In this document: positions 55,155 to 64,000 of the stretch, in pieces | How positions within the stretch are numbered: the first letter of the stretch is position 1 | How the letters are laid out: each line of letters opens with the position of its first letter | Source of the DNA: Rapana venosa | Lineage: Eukaryota > Mollusca > Gastropoda > Neogastropoda > Muricidae | Assembly: GCA_028751875.1 (NCBI GenBank) | Contig: CM054158.1 | Span: 53,446,706 to 53,510,705 of the forward strand | DNA length: 64,000 bases | Direction: 5' to 3' | Translations under genes and position numbers: made by a program | Notes under the pieces: model-generated | The model's input: only the letters and a program-made list of their open reading frames with translations | What the model was told of the DNA's origin: nothing | The model's database searches: none

Positions 55155-55325
55155 CACACACACCACACACACACACACACCACAATCTGCCCCCCTTCTC
55201 CCTCTCTCTATCACACATTCCACAGTTGTTGCCCCCCCCCCCCCCCCCTCTCTCTCTCACACACACACACCACATTCTGTCCTCTCCCATCTCTGTCACA
55301 CACACAAAACACCACAAAAACAACA
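55085..55325. repeat. C, (CT)n and (CA)n low-complexity block
   Basis: Alternating C runs, CT and CA dinucleotide tracts. Several overlapping His/Thr or Val/Cys ORFs are artefacts. Confidence 0.95.
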
Positions 55326-55379
55326 ACAAAATAAAAATTTATAAATAATAATATAATAACAATATAAGAGTAATAATAA

Positions 55380-55565
55380 TATATTGAATTTATATAGCGC
55401 TGAATCTTGTAAATGAAACAAATCAAAACGCTTGCACTCAATCATTTACACGCATGCAACTTTCCTCAAATAGCATAAGATATTTCAAGTTTATGCACAC
55501 ACACACAAACAAACACACACACACACACCCCAACCACACACACCCCCACCCCACACACACACAGG
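55380..55565 (-). mobile_element. L2-like LINE 3' tail with (CA)n
   Basis: ATTGAATTTATATAGCGCTGA, CAAATCAAAACGCTTGCACTCA and then (CA)n from 55495, the same order as the other L2 tails. Confidence 0.8.
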
Positions 55566-55629
55566 TGGTGATGAAGGAGATGAAGGATGCTGTTGAAAAA
55601 GTAGGGACAGATAATTAAGAGGGAACCAG

Positions 55630-55890
55630 CCGCCATGGCGCAGTGGTTAGCGCCTTGGGTTACGGACTGGAAGGTCGCGGGTTCGAATCCATAAGAGTCA
55701 AGGATTTTTTCGGACTCCGCCGGCTCCTACCCAGAGTGAGTGTGCTGTGGGCTCAGTGGAAGACTGGGGCCACACAGTCGAGCTTCATCCACGTAACGGA
55801 TGCGATTTTAAGAGTGTTGCTTCAAATGACCTGACCAACACTGCAGGGGTCTGTATATTTTCGGCCTGGTTGACGCCGGGGTATATTATG
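55630..55890 (+). mobile_element. tRNA-derived SINE, family F
   Basis: Box A ATGGCGCAGTGGTTAGCGC and box B GCGGGTTCGAATCC at tRNA spacing (55635-55690). The body has GGATTTTTTCGGACTCCGCC, GGCTCAGTGGAAGACTGG and CGTAACGGATGCGATTTTAA. The 3' flank does not continue as an acceptor stem, so this is a SINE and not a tRNA gene. Confidence 0.8.
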
Positions 55891-56025
55891 ATAGTAAGCG
55901 TAGAGTACAAAAACCCTGTCAAGTAGTCTCAAAGCATATGCACTTCCACGAGTCATTACGCATCCTCATTGTCATTGATCATCATGCAATAAAAAATAAT
56001 TGCCTTGATTCGGGGGTTTTTTGGG

Positions 56026-56525
56026 NNNNNNNNNNNNNNNNNNNNNNNNNNNNNNNNNNNNNNNNNNNNNNNNNNNNNNNNNNNNNNNNNNNNNNNNNNN
56101 NNNNNNNNNNNNNNNNNNNNNNNNNNNNNNNNNNNNNNNNNNNNNNNNNNNNNNNNNNNNNNNNNNNNNNNNNNNNNNNNNNNNNNNNNNNNNNNNNNNN
56201 NNNNNNNNNNNNNNNNNNNNNNNNNNNNNNNNNNNNNNNNNNNNNNNNNNNNNNNNNNNNNNNNNNNNNNNNNNNNNNNNNNNNNNNNNNNNNNNNNNNN
56301 NNNNNNNNNNNNNNNNNNNNNNNNNNNNNNNNNNNNNNNNNNNNNNNNNNNNNNNNNNNNNNNNNNNNNNNNNNNNNNNNNNNNNNNNNNNNNNNNNNNN
56401 NNNNNNNNNNNNNNNNNNNNNNNNNNNNNNNNNNNNNNNNNNNNNNNNNNNNNNNNNNNNNNNNNNNNNNNNNNNNNNNNNNNNNNNNNNNNNNNNNNNN
56501 NNNNNNNNNNNNNNNNNNNNNNNNN
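56026..56525. other. Assembly gap, 500 N
   Basis: Second placeholder of exactly 500 N. Confidence 0.99.
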
Positions 56526-57060
56526 ATTGTTCTTCAACTTAAGTCATGGTCACAAGTGTTATTAGACGAGGAAATAGAAAGTTATGGAAGTTAAAAAATG
56601 AAGAGCAAGAGTTGGAAGGAGAAATAGGTTAACAATTAGCATTCAGTGTTGTAATTTTGTGTAAAAAAAAACATAGAAGAAAGCAAGGTTAATACTTTTT
56701 AAACAGGAGCAAAAGATAAACTCAGAAATGTTGCAAACATGGAATAAACATAAAGTAACTACATAATATTCAAGTGGATATGCAATAAAACTTCTGGCCA
56801 TAATGGCAAAGGTGTTTGAATTTTCATACACATTTTCCAGTGACTGTTCAGAAATGTAGGTAAAAAAGGTATTAAATAGGGCACCCAAATATAATATGAG
56901 TATTGGAATTATGTTGCCACATAGACTCTGACATGCTTTACAACTATTTTGTTAAGGAATGCATTTTAACTTCATTCTAAATATAGTGAATAACCCTTCC
57001 TCACATACATACATTGATACATAATACTTCTCAATCATACTACAACATATAATACTGGAT
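56526..57060. other. AT-rich stretch, nothing recognised
   Basis: One short minus-strand frame (56643-56888) is AT-rich and lacks supporting landmarks. No repeat is recognised. Confidence 0.4.
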
Positions 57061-57422
57061 GGTGTGTATGTTGTGTAATTGTGTGTGTCATTTATGAATG
57101 TGTAGTGTAGGTGTGTATATGTGTATGTGTGTATATGGTGTGTGTATGTGTGTATGTGTAAATGTTATTCTAAGTGTTAATGTGTGTATGTATGTGTATG
57201 CCATGTTTCCTTTGTGTACAGTATGTGTATATGTGTGTTCAGGTGTGGTGTATGTGTGTATGTGTGTGTATGTGTGTGATTGTGTGTGTTTGTGTGTGTA
57301 TGTGTGTTACGTGTGTGTATGTATGTGTAATGTGTGTGTATGTGTATGTGTGTATATGTGTAATGTGTGTATGACATGTGTCCAGGTGTTGTATGTGTAT
57401 ATGTGTGTTCAGGTGAGTGTAT
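57060..57422 (+). repeat. (GT)n and (GTAT)n microsatellite
   Basis: Imperfect GT, TGTA and GTGTAT units over about 360 bp. Confidence 0.93.
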
Positions 57423-57424
57423 AA

Positions 57425-57439
57425 TAATAATTAAATAAT

Positions 57440-57476
<37 letters not shown>

Positions 57477-60230
57477 GGCTTTATATAGCGTCAGATCTTG
57501 ATCAGGACATATCAAAAGCGCTTGCACTCACTCATTCTTATTCAGTCATGCAACCAATAGCAAGTAAAAATTCAACAAGTCCAAATGCACCACACAACTA
57601 CGCACACACACACACACACACACAACACACACACACATCACAACTCACACACACACACACACAACACACACACACGTACATATACTGGCAGGGTGATAGA
57701 ATTTTCGGCTGTTGAAAAGCAGGGATAGCTTAAATGTAATTGTAATGAAAACAGGAGAGGGAAATTCTTAGGTTTGAAACAAATATGTCTTGTGGCCCAG
57801 CAGATTATTTTAAAAAGTGTCAAAAGAAGGTTTTGGTCCGAAGAGAAAGAGAGTTAGAGAGGCACACATTCCAAATATCGATGGGACAGTTAGAAAAGAG
57901 GGGGAAAAGATGCGGTTCATGAGCGTCATGGCCAACAGGTGGACTGGTTGAATCTAGAGTGATTGTAAGCACAAGGAAATCTGAGCAGAGCGAAAGGAAC
58001 GATGAAGGGGTGTGTTACAGATGGGACATTTCACAGAAAGGTAGGAGGGTGCTGTTTTGTGAGACATTTGTAACTGAGAAGTACTGAACTTATAGTTTAT
58101 TCTTTGTGGCACAGGCAAAACAGTGGAGAGATCGCAAGAAAGGGTGGAATGTGCTCAGATTAGTTCTTTCTGAGGACTAGTCGGGCTCGTGTTCTAAATT
58201 CGATTTGAAGGGAGCTGGACTAGATAATGGAATAATTAAATAATTAATAATAATAATGTATGAATTTATATAGCTGGGCAGACCTGCCAAAAAGAGAATG
58301 TGCAATAGTCCAGACCGTGAATGGAATGAGGATGCCACGGAGTTTTGATGTTGGTCCTATCGCTTTAAGGGAGTAATTTATTGTAACAACTTAACCTACA
58401 CCACGTTGTTAAGATACCAGACGAACCAGGATTTTTTACAAGGAAACTACCAGATATATTATACTTTATAAAGTAAAAATAATTCGTAATATGATAATAA
58501 ACAAAAAATGTACAATAACAGGTATTTGATCTATTTTAAAACAAGGTACTTTCGAATTGCACTAATATCGCGTAATTGATAGAAGCACGACTCTGAGGTC
58601 TGGGTGATGAAAGTTTTTTTGATAGAGGGGTGGTTGTCAATAATGACTCCTAGAAGATACTTTACAGAAGTGTACAGAGGGATTGAGCATTGCCGAATTC
58701 TATTGGAAGCTGTTGTAATGGAAGAAAGAGAGGTTTGTTTTTGTTCTCCTACAAGATGGTCTCAGTTTTCTTCAGCGTTTAGTTGTAACTTCTGTATATC
58801 CAGTTTGGGATATCTTGAAAGCAGTAGGCTATATTTGTCAGAGAGAAGCAGATTTTCAGGAGTGTCAACTGACTTTGAATCTGAGAGTATCAGCATAAAC
58901 GTGATGGTTGATCCGATTGGGGAAAAGGTTTATTATATGTGACAAGCGGTGCGGTGTAGCGAGTGAAAGAACAGGGCCCAGAACTGATCCCTGCGGGGAC
59001 TCCACATTCCAGTCTGGCAGTTACTGACTGAATCTTGTTTACTGTTGATGTCGGGAATCGGTCAGTCAGGTATGCGCTAAACCAGGTGAGGGTTAGTACA
59101 GTAACACAAACGTTTCTTGAAAGCGGGAGCCAAGGATAGAGTGGTCAATAGTGTCGAATGCTGCAGAATGAGTCGGAGTAGAGTGTGGGGGAGATTTTTC
59201 TCTGAGTCTGAAGCGAGTAGAAGCGTGTTTAACGTGTGAACTAGGGTGGTTTCAGTGCTTGATTGGCGCGATAGGGCAGGACTGCTGAAACGCAGCAGGA
59301 AGAAGACAGTGGGAGAGAGGTGGTTGTTGAGCTGTTTAGAAACTCTCTTTCATGGACTTTAGGATGAAGGTAGGTTGGAAAAAGGTCTGTGATTCTTAAA
59401 GGTATGTTAGGGTCAAGGTCTCATGCTTTTTGAGTATGGTGTGACTTAAAGCAGTCTTGAGAGATGAGGAACATTTCCAGAAACAAGATGATGAGTTTAC
59501 TCTCTTTGTGTTAGTGGGTATAAGCTGTGGCAGGGTACCTGCGCGAAAAGAGAAGCAGGTTTATGGGGTCTGAGATCGCATGATTTTTATTGTCATCCTC
59601 CTTTCTGAATTGTCTCGATTTCTTTCTCGCTTGCTGGTTGATACAAGGACAGGAGGGAATGTTCCCGAAAATTTAGTGATCAAAAATTACAAGCTGGAAA
59701 GGAGTCTGATCCAAGCTAGAAGCGATTGTTGCGGTATGATGTCAGAAAAGAATGCAAAAAACAAAATATAGAAGGATAGTTCAATTTGGTGTAGATTAGA
59801 AGGCAGAGGGGCTAGCCTTGCAGATCCAACAGGTGGATGGAGGAAAAGAGAGGATTTCATAGATGTGGCATCAAGAGAACTTGAGAAGAGTAAATACTTT
59901 GTTTTTGCTGAATGGATTAAGGTTTTGACTTAGTTGAATTGTTACGAAGAAGTTTCTTGTTGGTTATTTCAATTTTGTTTTTCGCCATTGCCCGTTTGTT
60001 GTCGGCGTTTGCGTTTTGCGACCAGGATGTCACGGTTTGTACCTGGTGCACAGGGCCTGTCAGGCAGGATGATGGTCAGTAGGGGAGCGATGTTCCATCA
60101 AGAGTGGATGAGTGACGGTATTGTAGTGTTTAGACGGGTCAGTAATGGTCAGGGATTTGTTGATAGACGTTCAGCAGCTTGGGAAAGAAAAGTTTTAATA
60201 TCTATGGCATGAGTTGCGAACGGGTAATGG
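57425..60230 (-). mobile_element. L2-like LINE, minus strand, decayed
   Basis: Matches the 35430-38770 element in reverse. The 3' end is at 57425-57540 (AAT repeats, TTATATAGCG, AAAAGCGCTTGCACTCA), a (CA)n at 57605-57670, and coding pieces at 57690-58230. A short AAT-containing insertion lies at about 58240-58570. RT pieces follow at 58600-58900, then TTCGACACTATTGACCACTC (FDTIDHS) near 59145, STETTLVHT near 59240, and the endonuclease-RT linker near 60000-60130 (PDRPCAP, AKRKRRQ). Frameshifts and stops throughout. Confidence 0.85.
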
Positions 60231-60299
60231 ACCTTCTTCTTTCTGATAGGTTTTGCAATGTTTGAGGAATGGTTAGAATGATCGGATGAGCAGTTCGTC

Positions 60300-60590
60300 A
60301 GTGTGTATGGTGTGTGTATGGGTTGGTTTGTCGTGTGTTTGTTGTTTGGTGTATGTGTGGAGTGGTGTTTATGTGTGTGGGTATTGTGTGTTTGTGTGTG
60401 TATCCTGCGGATGAGATATTAAACCGAGGGCACCGTGTGCGAACGCACGCAGAACATTCTTGCGCACACGTTAAATCCTGTTACGCTCTTTTCGAAAGAG
60501 TAGGCCATTGTGTGCCGAGTGGAAACAGATGACATAAATTTACCAAAAACCGCAATTACACACGGGGAATGGATGTAAAAAAGCACAAAG
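60300..60590 (+). mobile_element. GT tract and SINE family B fragment
   Basis: GT-rich to 60405, then GCGGATGAGATATTAAACCGAG, GCGAACGCACGCAGAAC, AAAGAGTAGGCCATTGTGTGCC and GGGAATGGATGTAAAAAAGCAC: the forward family B body without its head. Confidence 0.8.
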
Positions 60591-61210
60591 AGAGAGAAAA
60601 AGATGTTTCCGTCGTGAGTGTGTGTTCAGTGTGTTTGTGCGTGTCCTGTGTGTGGACCTTGTATGCGTGTTGCGCGCGCGCGCAACGGCGCGCGCGTATG
60701 TGTGTGTAATAAAATAGTAATAACAAAGGAAAGAATTGTTCTAAACATGAACTGATCAGGAACACATATTACAAAATAAACTGAAATTCAAAATGAACTA
60801 CAAGAACTGCAATTAGTGCCCTATAGAATTAACAGTAACATTAAGCATGTTCAAATGCTAGATTTACATAGTTTCGAACTAGGCGTATTTTTCCTGTATG
60901 TAAATTAGACCATGTTCAAATTATATTTTTATGTAAATTATCAAGGTCTTTGTGGGTATAGGTTTTAACTAAACATTAATTTAAATATATTTCGATGGTT
61001 TTGTTCCATGGTAACATTCATCTAGCGTGCATATGTGCGTCTGCATATTGTACTAGGACAACATTCTGGAGACAATGTTTAGGTAGTTATGTACACAGGA
61101 TATTAAATAGAACTGGTGCTATAACGGTGCCTTTTGGTAAGCCCATTCAAGATGTTAGGATCTGAGTTGTAGTTTTTCCTATCTTTACTTGATAGAGCTA
61201 TTATTAAGAA
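60590..61210. other. AT-rich stretch, nothing recognised
   Basis: A short GT/CG alternating patch (60600-60710, including GCGCGCGCGC) precedes AT-rich sequence with no ORF. Confidence 0.45.
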
Positions 61211-61242
61211 AGATGTAATGTAAATGTATAACTGTGTGTGTG

Positions 61243-61293
<51 letters not shown>

Positions 61294-61401
61294 GTTTGGC
61301 TTTTTGTGTTGTTTTGTTTACTGTCTATTGACTAGTCGGTGATACAGATGGAGAGATTTCTCTCTAACACAGCTCTCCCCCTCTCTCCCCTCTCCCTCTC
61401 T

Positions 61402-61440
<39 letters not shown>

Positions 61441-61445
61441 AACCA
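61210..61445. repeat. (GT)n then (CT)n tracts
   Basis: (GT)n at about 61210-61290 and (CT)n at about 61375-61440. Confidence 0.95.
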
Positions 61446-61489
61446 ATCACCACACACTCACAACACACCTGCATCAAATGGCTGGCTAT

Positions 61490-61755
61490 AGTAAACAATA
61501 TACTATAAGAACATCAGAGAGAGACAGAGAGAGACCAGACACCAGAGACAGAACAGAGAAAAGAGTAGTGGGAGACCAGAGTAGAAGAGATGGCAGAGAC
61601 AGAGACAGAGATGTGTGTGTGTGTGTAAAATATACTATAAGAACATCAGAGAGACAGAGACGAGACAGACCTGAGACAGAGACAAAGAGAGAGGAGACAG
61701 AGTAAGAAGGAGGCAGAGACAGAGACAGAGATAGTGATGAGTGTGTTTGTGTGTC
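61490..61755. repeat. Purine-rich duplicated block
   Basis: TATACTATAAGAACATCAGAG occurs at about 61500 and 61630, each followed by GAGACAGAGA-type purine repeats: a direct duplication of roughly 130 bp. Confidence 0.85.
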
Positions 61756-62270
61756 AAAGTCAAAGTAAATTTTATTTTCAGATGGTACATTGAATATGCG
61801 TGCATTTTGCTTTTTTCATCAAACCATCTAGTTAAAGAAAAAAAGCGATGGAAAAGATATATTATGCAGGGACTGAATAAAAAAGCATAATCATGTCAAT
61901 CTAATAAATTCAAAACAAGAAAGACAAGAAATAATTATGCATTTACATGGAATTTAAAAACTAAACAAAAAAACTGAAAAATATTAAACATGCATTCAAA
62001 TAAATAAAAATTTTGAAAATATATCCATCATATACAACAAACAAGCAACAAAGAAAAAACCACACCAGACAACAAAGGAGACAGAACATTTTTTTTAAAG
62101 GACACACAACTGCTCCCCCCTCTCACACATACACACAAAAATTTCAACCTATTTACAACAAACTGAATAAAACAAACAAAAAAAGATAAAAACCAACAAG
62201 AACAACACAGAAGCAATAATCAAAACAATATACAAAATTCGTACACAAAACAAACAGCTCGCGCGCTTGC
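61755..62270. other. AT-rich stretch, possible old repeat
   Basis: The CAAAGTCAAAGTAAATTTTA start resembles the 50045 block, and GGGACTGAATAAAAAAGCA near 61870 recalls the family B tail. The rest is A-rich with nothing recognised. Confidence 0.35.
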
Positions 62271-62500
62271 GCGCATGCGTGTGTGCGTGCGTGTTTGTTG
62301 TGTGTGCGTGTGTGTTGTGTGTGTGTGTGTGTGTGTGGGTGTTGTGTGTGTGTGTGTGTGTGACAACATCACGGCATGTTTGGTCATGTATTGTAGAAGT
62401 TTGGCGCCACACACGCTGTCATGCTTTGATTTGTTGCTTTACAAGATTCAGCGCTATATAAATTCCATACATTATTATTATTATTATTATTCATGCATAC
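62270..62500 (+). mobile_element. L2-like LINE 3' tail with (GT)n
   Basis: (GT)n at 62280-62362, then CATGCTTTGATTTGTTGCTTT, AAGATTCAGCGCTATATAAA, TTCCATACATT and ATT repeats: the conserved L2 tail order. Confidence 0.85.
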
Positions 62501-62589
62501 TGCTGGGGACCTAGCCTGCACTGCCGGTACTGCACAGAACACTATCCTGATCTCAGGGCAAAGAGACATCCAAACCCAAAGATAGCTAG

Positions 62590-63204
62590 CGCTCTGTCTC
62601 TCTCTCTCTCTGTCTCTATGTCTCTCTGTCTCTCTCTCTCTCTTTCTCTCTCTTTCTCTATCGCTCGTCTACTCTGTCTGTCTCTTATCCTGTCTTCTCT
62701 CTCCTCTCTTCTCTCTCTCTACTCCTCTCTCTCTCCTCTCTCTCTCTGTCTCTGGTCTGTCTCTATCCCTGTCTCTCTCTTTTCTCTGTTCTCCTGTCTC
62801 TGTGTCTCTGTGTCTTCTCTTCCCTGTCTCCCTGCCTGTGTGTGTGCTCTCTCTCTCCTTCTATTCTCTCTGTATTTATCCCTGTCTCTCTGGCTCTCTC
62901 TCCCCTTTGTTTTCTATCTCTGTCTCTCCCTGTCTCTCTTTCTCTCTGTGTTCTCTCCTCTGTCTCTCTCTCCATTCTCTCGCTGTCTGTCTCTCCCTTT
63001 GTCTCCTGTTCACTGTTTCTGTCTCTCTTTCTATCTCCATGTCTCTCTCTCTGTTCTTTTCTGTCTCTCTCTGTTCTCTCTGTCTTGTCTGTCTCTCTCT
63101 GTTCTTCTTCTCTCTCCACGTCTCTGTCTCAGTCTCTCTGTCTCTCTCTCTGTCTCTTCTCTCCCTGTTCTCCCTGTCTCTCTCTCTGTTCTCTCTCACT
63201 GTTC

Positions 63205-63237
<33 letters not shown>

Positions 63238-63690
63238 GTCTCTGTCTTTGTCTCTGTTTCTCTCCCTGTTTCTTTGTGTCAGTCTGTTCTCTGTCTCTCT
63301 CTGTCTCTTCTTGCCTCTCTGTCTCTATTTGTCTGTCTCTCTCTCTCTTTCTCTCTCTCTGTTCCAATGTCTCTATTTGTCTCTATCTTGTCTCTCTGTC
63401 TCTCTCTCTGTCTCTATCTCTCTGTTCTTCTCTCTCTTTCTTTATCTCCTGTCTGTCTCGTCTCTGTCTCTATATCTCTCTGTCTCCTGTCTCTCTCTTT
63501 GTCTCTCTCTCTCTCTCTTTGTCTCTATCTCCCTGTCTCTCTCTCTCTGTCTCTGTCGCTCTGTCTTCTGTCTACTGTTCTCTCTCTGGTCTCTCTCTGT
63601 CTCTGTCTCTCTCTCTGTTCTCTCTCTCTGTCTTCTCTCTGTTCTCTCTTCCATGTTTCTCTATCTCTGTCTCATCTGATCTCTCTTTTC
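62590..63690 (+). repeat. Polypyrimidine TCTCTG-type tract of about 1.1 kb
   Basis: CT, CTGT and CTC units with almost no purines except G in CTGT. The 353- and 325-residue Leu/Ser ORFs are translations of this tract. Confidence 0.95.
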
Positions 63691-63694
63691 GCCT

Positions 63695-63871
63695 TTCTGG
63701 TGTGGGGGTTTTTTTTCCCCCGCCTTTTTTGGGGAAAATGGCCCCAAAAAGGCCCCGGGCCCCCTTTTTCTCCCAGTAAAAAAACCCCCCGGTTTTTTTT
63801 TTCCCCTCTCTCCCCCTCCCCCCCCCCCCCCTCCCCCCTCCCCCTCCCTCCCTCCCTCCCTTCCACGGCAG

Positions 63872-63907
<36 letters not shown>

Positions 63908-63910
63908 GTC
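63695..63910. other. Homopolymer-block sequence, probable artefact
   Basis: Successive runs of T, C, G and A (for example GGGGTTTTTTTTCCCCC and a 33-base A run at about 63877-63905) look like consensus noise and not genomic structure. Confidence 0.7.
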
Positions 63911-64000
63911 GTGAGACCTTCCCCTTTTTCGTCCCAAAAACAGGACAGGCCTCCCTCCCTGTCGTCTGTACAACACCCCTGTACAGTGGAGCAGTCTCCT

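Noticed and set aside
55635..55700. Possible tRNA gene
   Set aside because: Good boxes A and B but no acceptor-stem closure, and the sequence continues into a SINE body.
62618..63779. 353- and 325-residue Leu/Ser ORFs resembling membrane proteins
   Set aside because: Direct translations of a CT/CTGT tract.

Overview
The window looks like draft nuclear sequence from a marine invertebrate, most likely a mollusc and probably a gastropod. This is inferred from spliced genes with long introns, three or more tRNA-derived SINE families, L2/CR1-like and RTE-like LINE remains whose 3' tails recur across the window, dense GT/GA/GATA/CTAT microsatellites, and two scaffold gaps of exactly 500 N. No prokaryotic feature is present. 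The species cannot be named from the sequence.

One gene dominates the left 27 kb. Three large exons on the + strand (1866-12708, 15830-18309, 22922-26631) are joined by introns of matching phase (phase 1, then phase 0). Together they encode about 5,680 residues of one giant, apparently secreted protein, with its 5' end left of the window. In order it holds an EGF-like domain, a mucin-like Thr/Ser region of about 4,000 residues built largely from in-frame tandem arrays (36, 57-69, 72, 33 and 48 bp units), a Thr/Ala tract, a second EGF-like domain, a basic amphipathic segment spanning an exon junction, a Tyr-rich stretch, Asn-Gly-Tyr repeats (24 bp), forty-five 30-bp repeats coding an Arg/Asp/Pro polyampholyte, and a Cys-containing C-terminal region. 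I do not recognise a named orthologue. A mucus, adhesive or extracellular matrix (possibly shell-matrix) role is inference from composition.

The open frame of this gene is interrupted by about nine single-base shifts. Most fall in or beside short G or C runs and codon bias persists through them, so assembly errors are more likely than a dead gene. A reader translating it naively would lose the C-terminal region.

The introns and the right 37 kb are mostly mobile elements and simple repeats. They include an RNase H-bearing LINE fragment abutting a 22-bp minisatellite that may derive from it, a 14-bp terminal-inverted-repeat element carrying a LINE insertion, L2/CR1-like LINE copies at 35430-38770, 50480-51770 and 57425-60230, a decayed but near full-length LINE at 46505-50035, tRNA-type SINEs, and a SINE family whose head joins a tRNA-like box A to a 5S-rRNA-like segment. 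One unassigned minus-strand ORF (53168-53659) could be an exon of another gene. Sequence quality looks poor around 41.5-46.5 kb, 49.1 kb and 63.7-63.9 kb.
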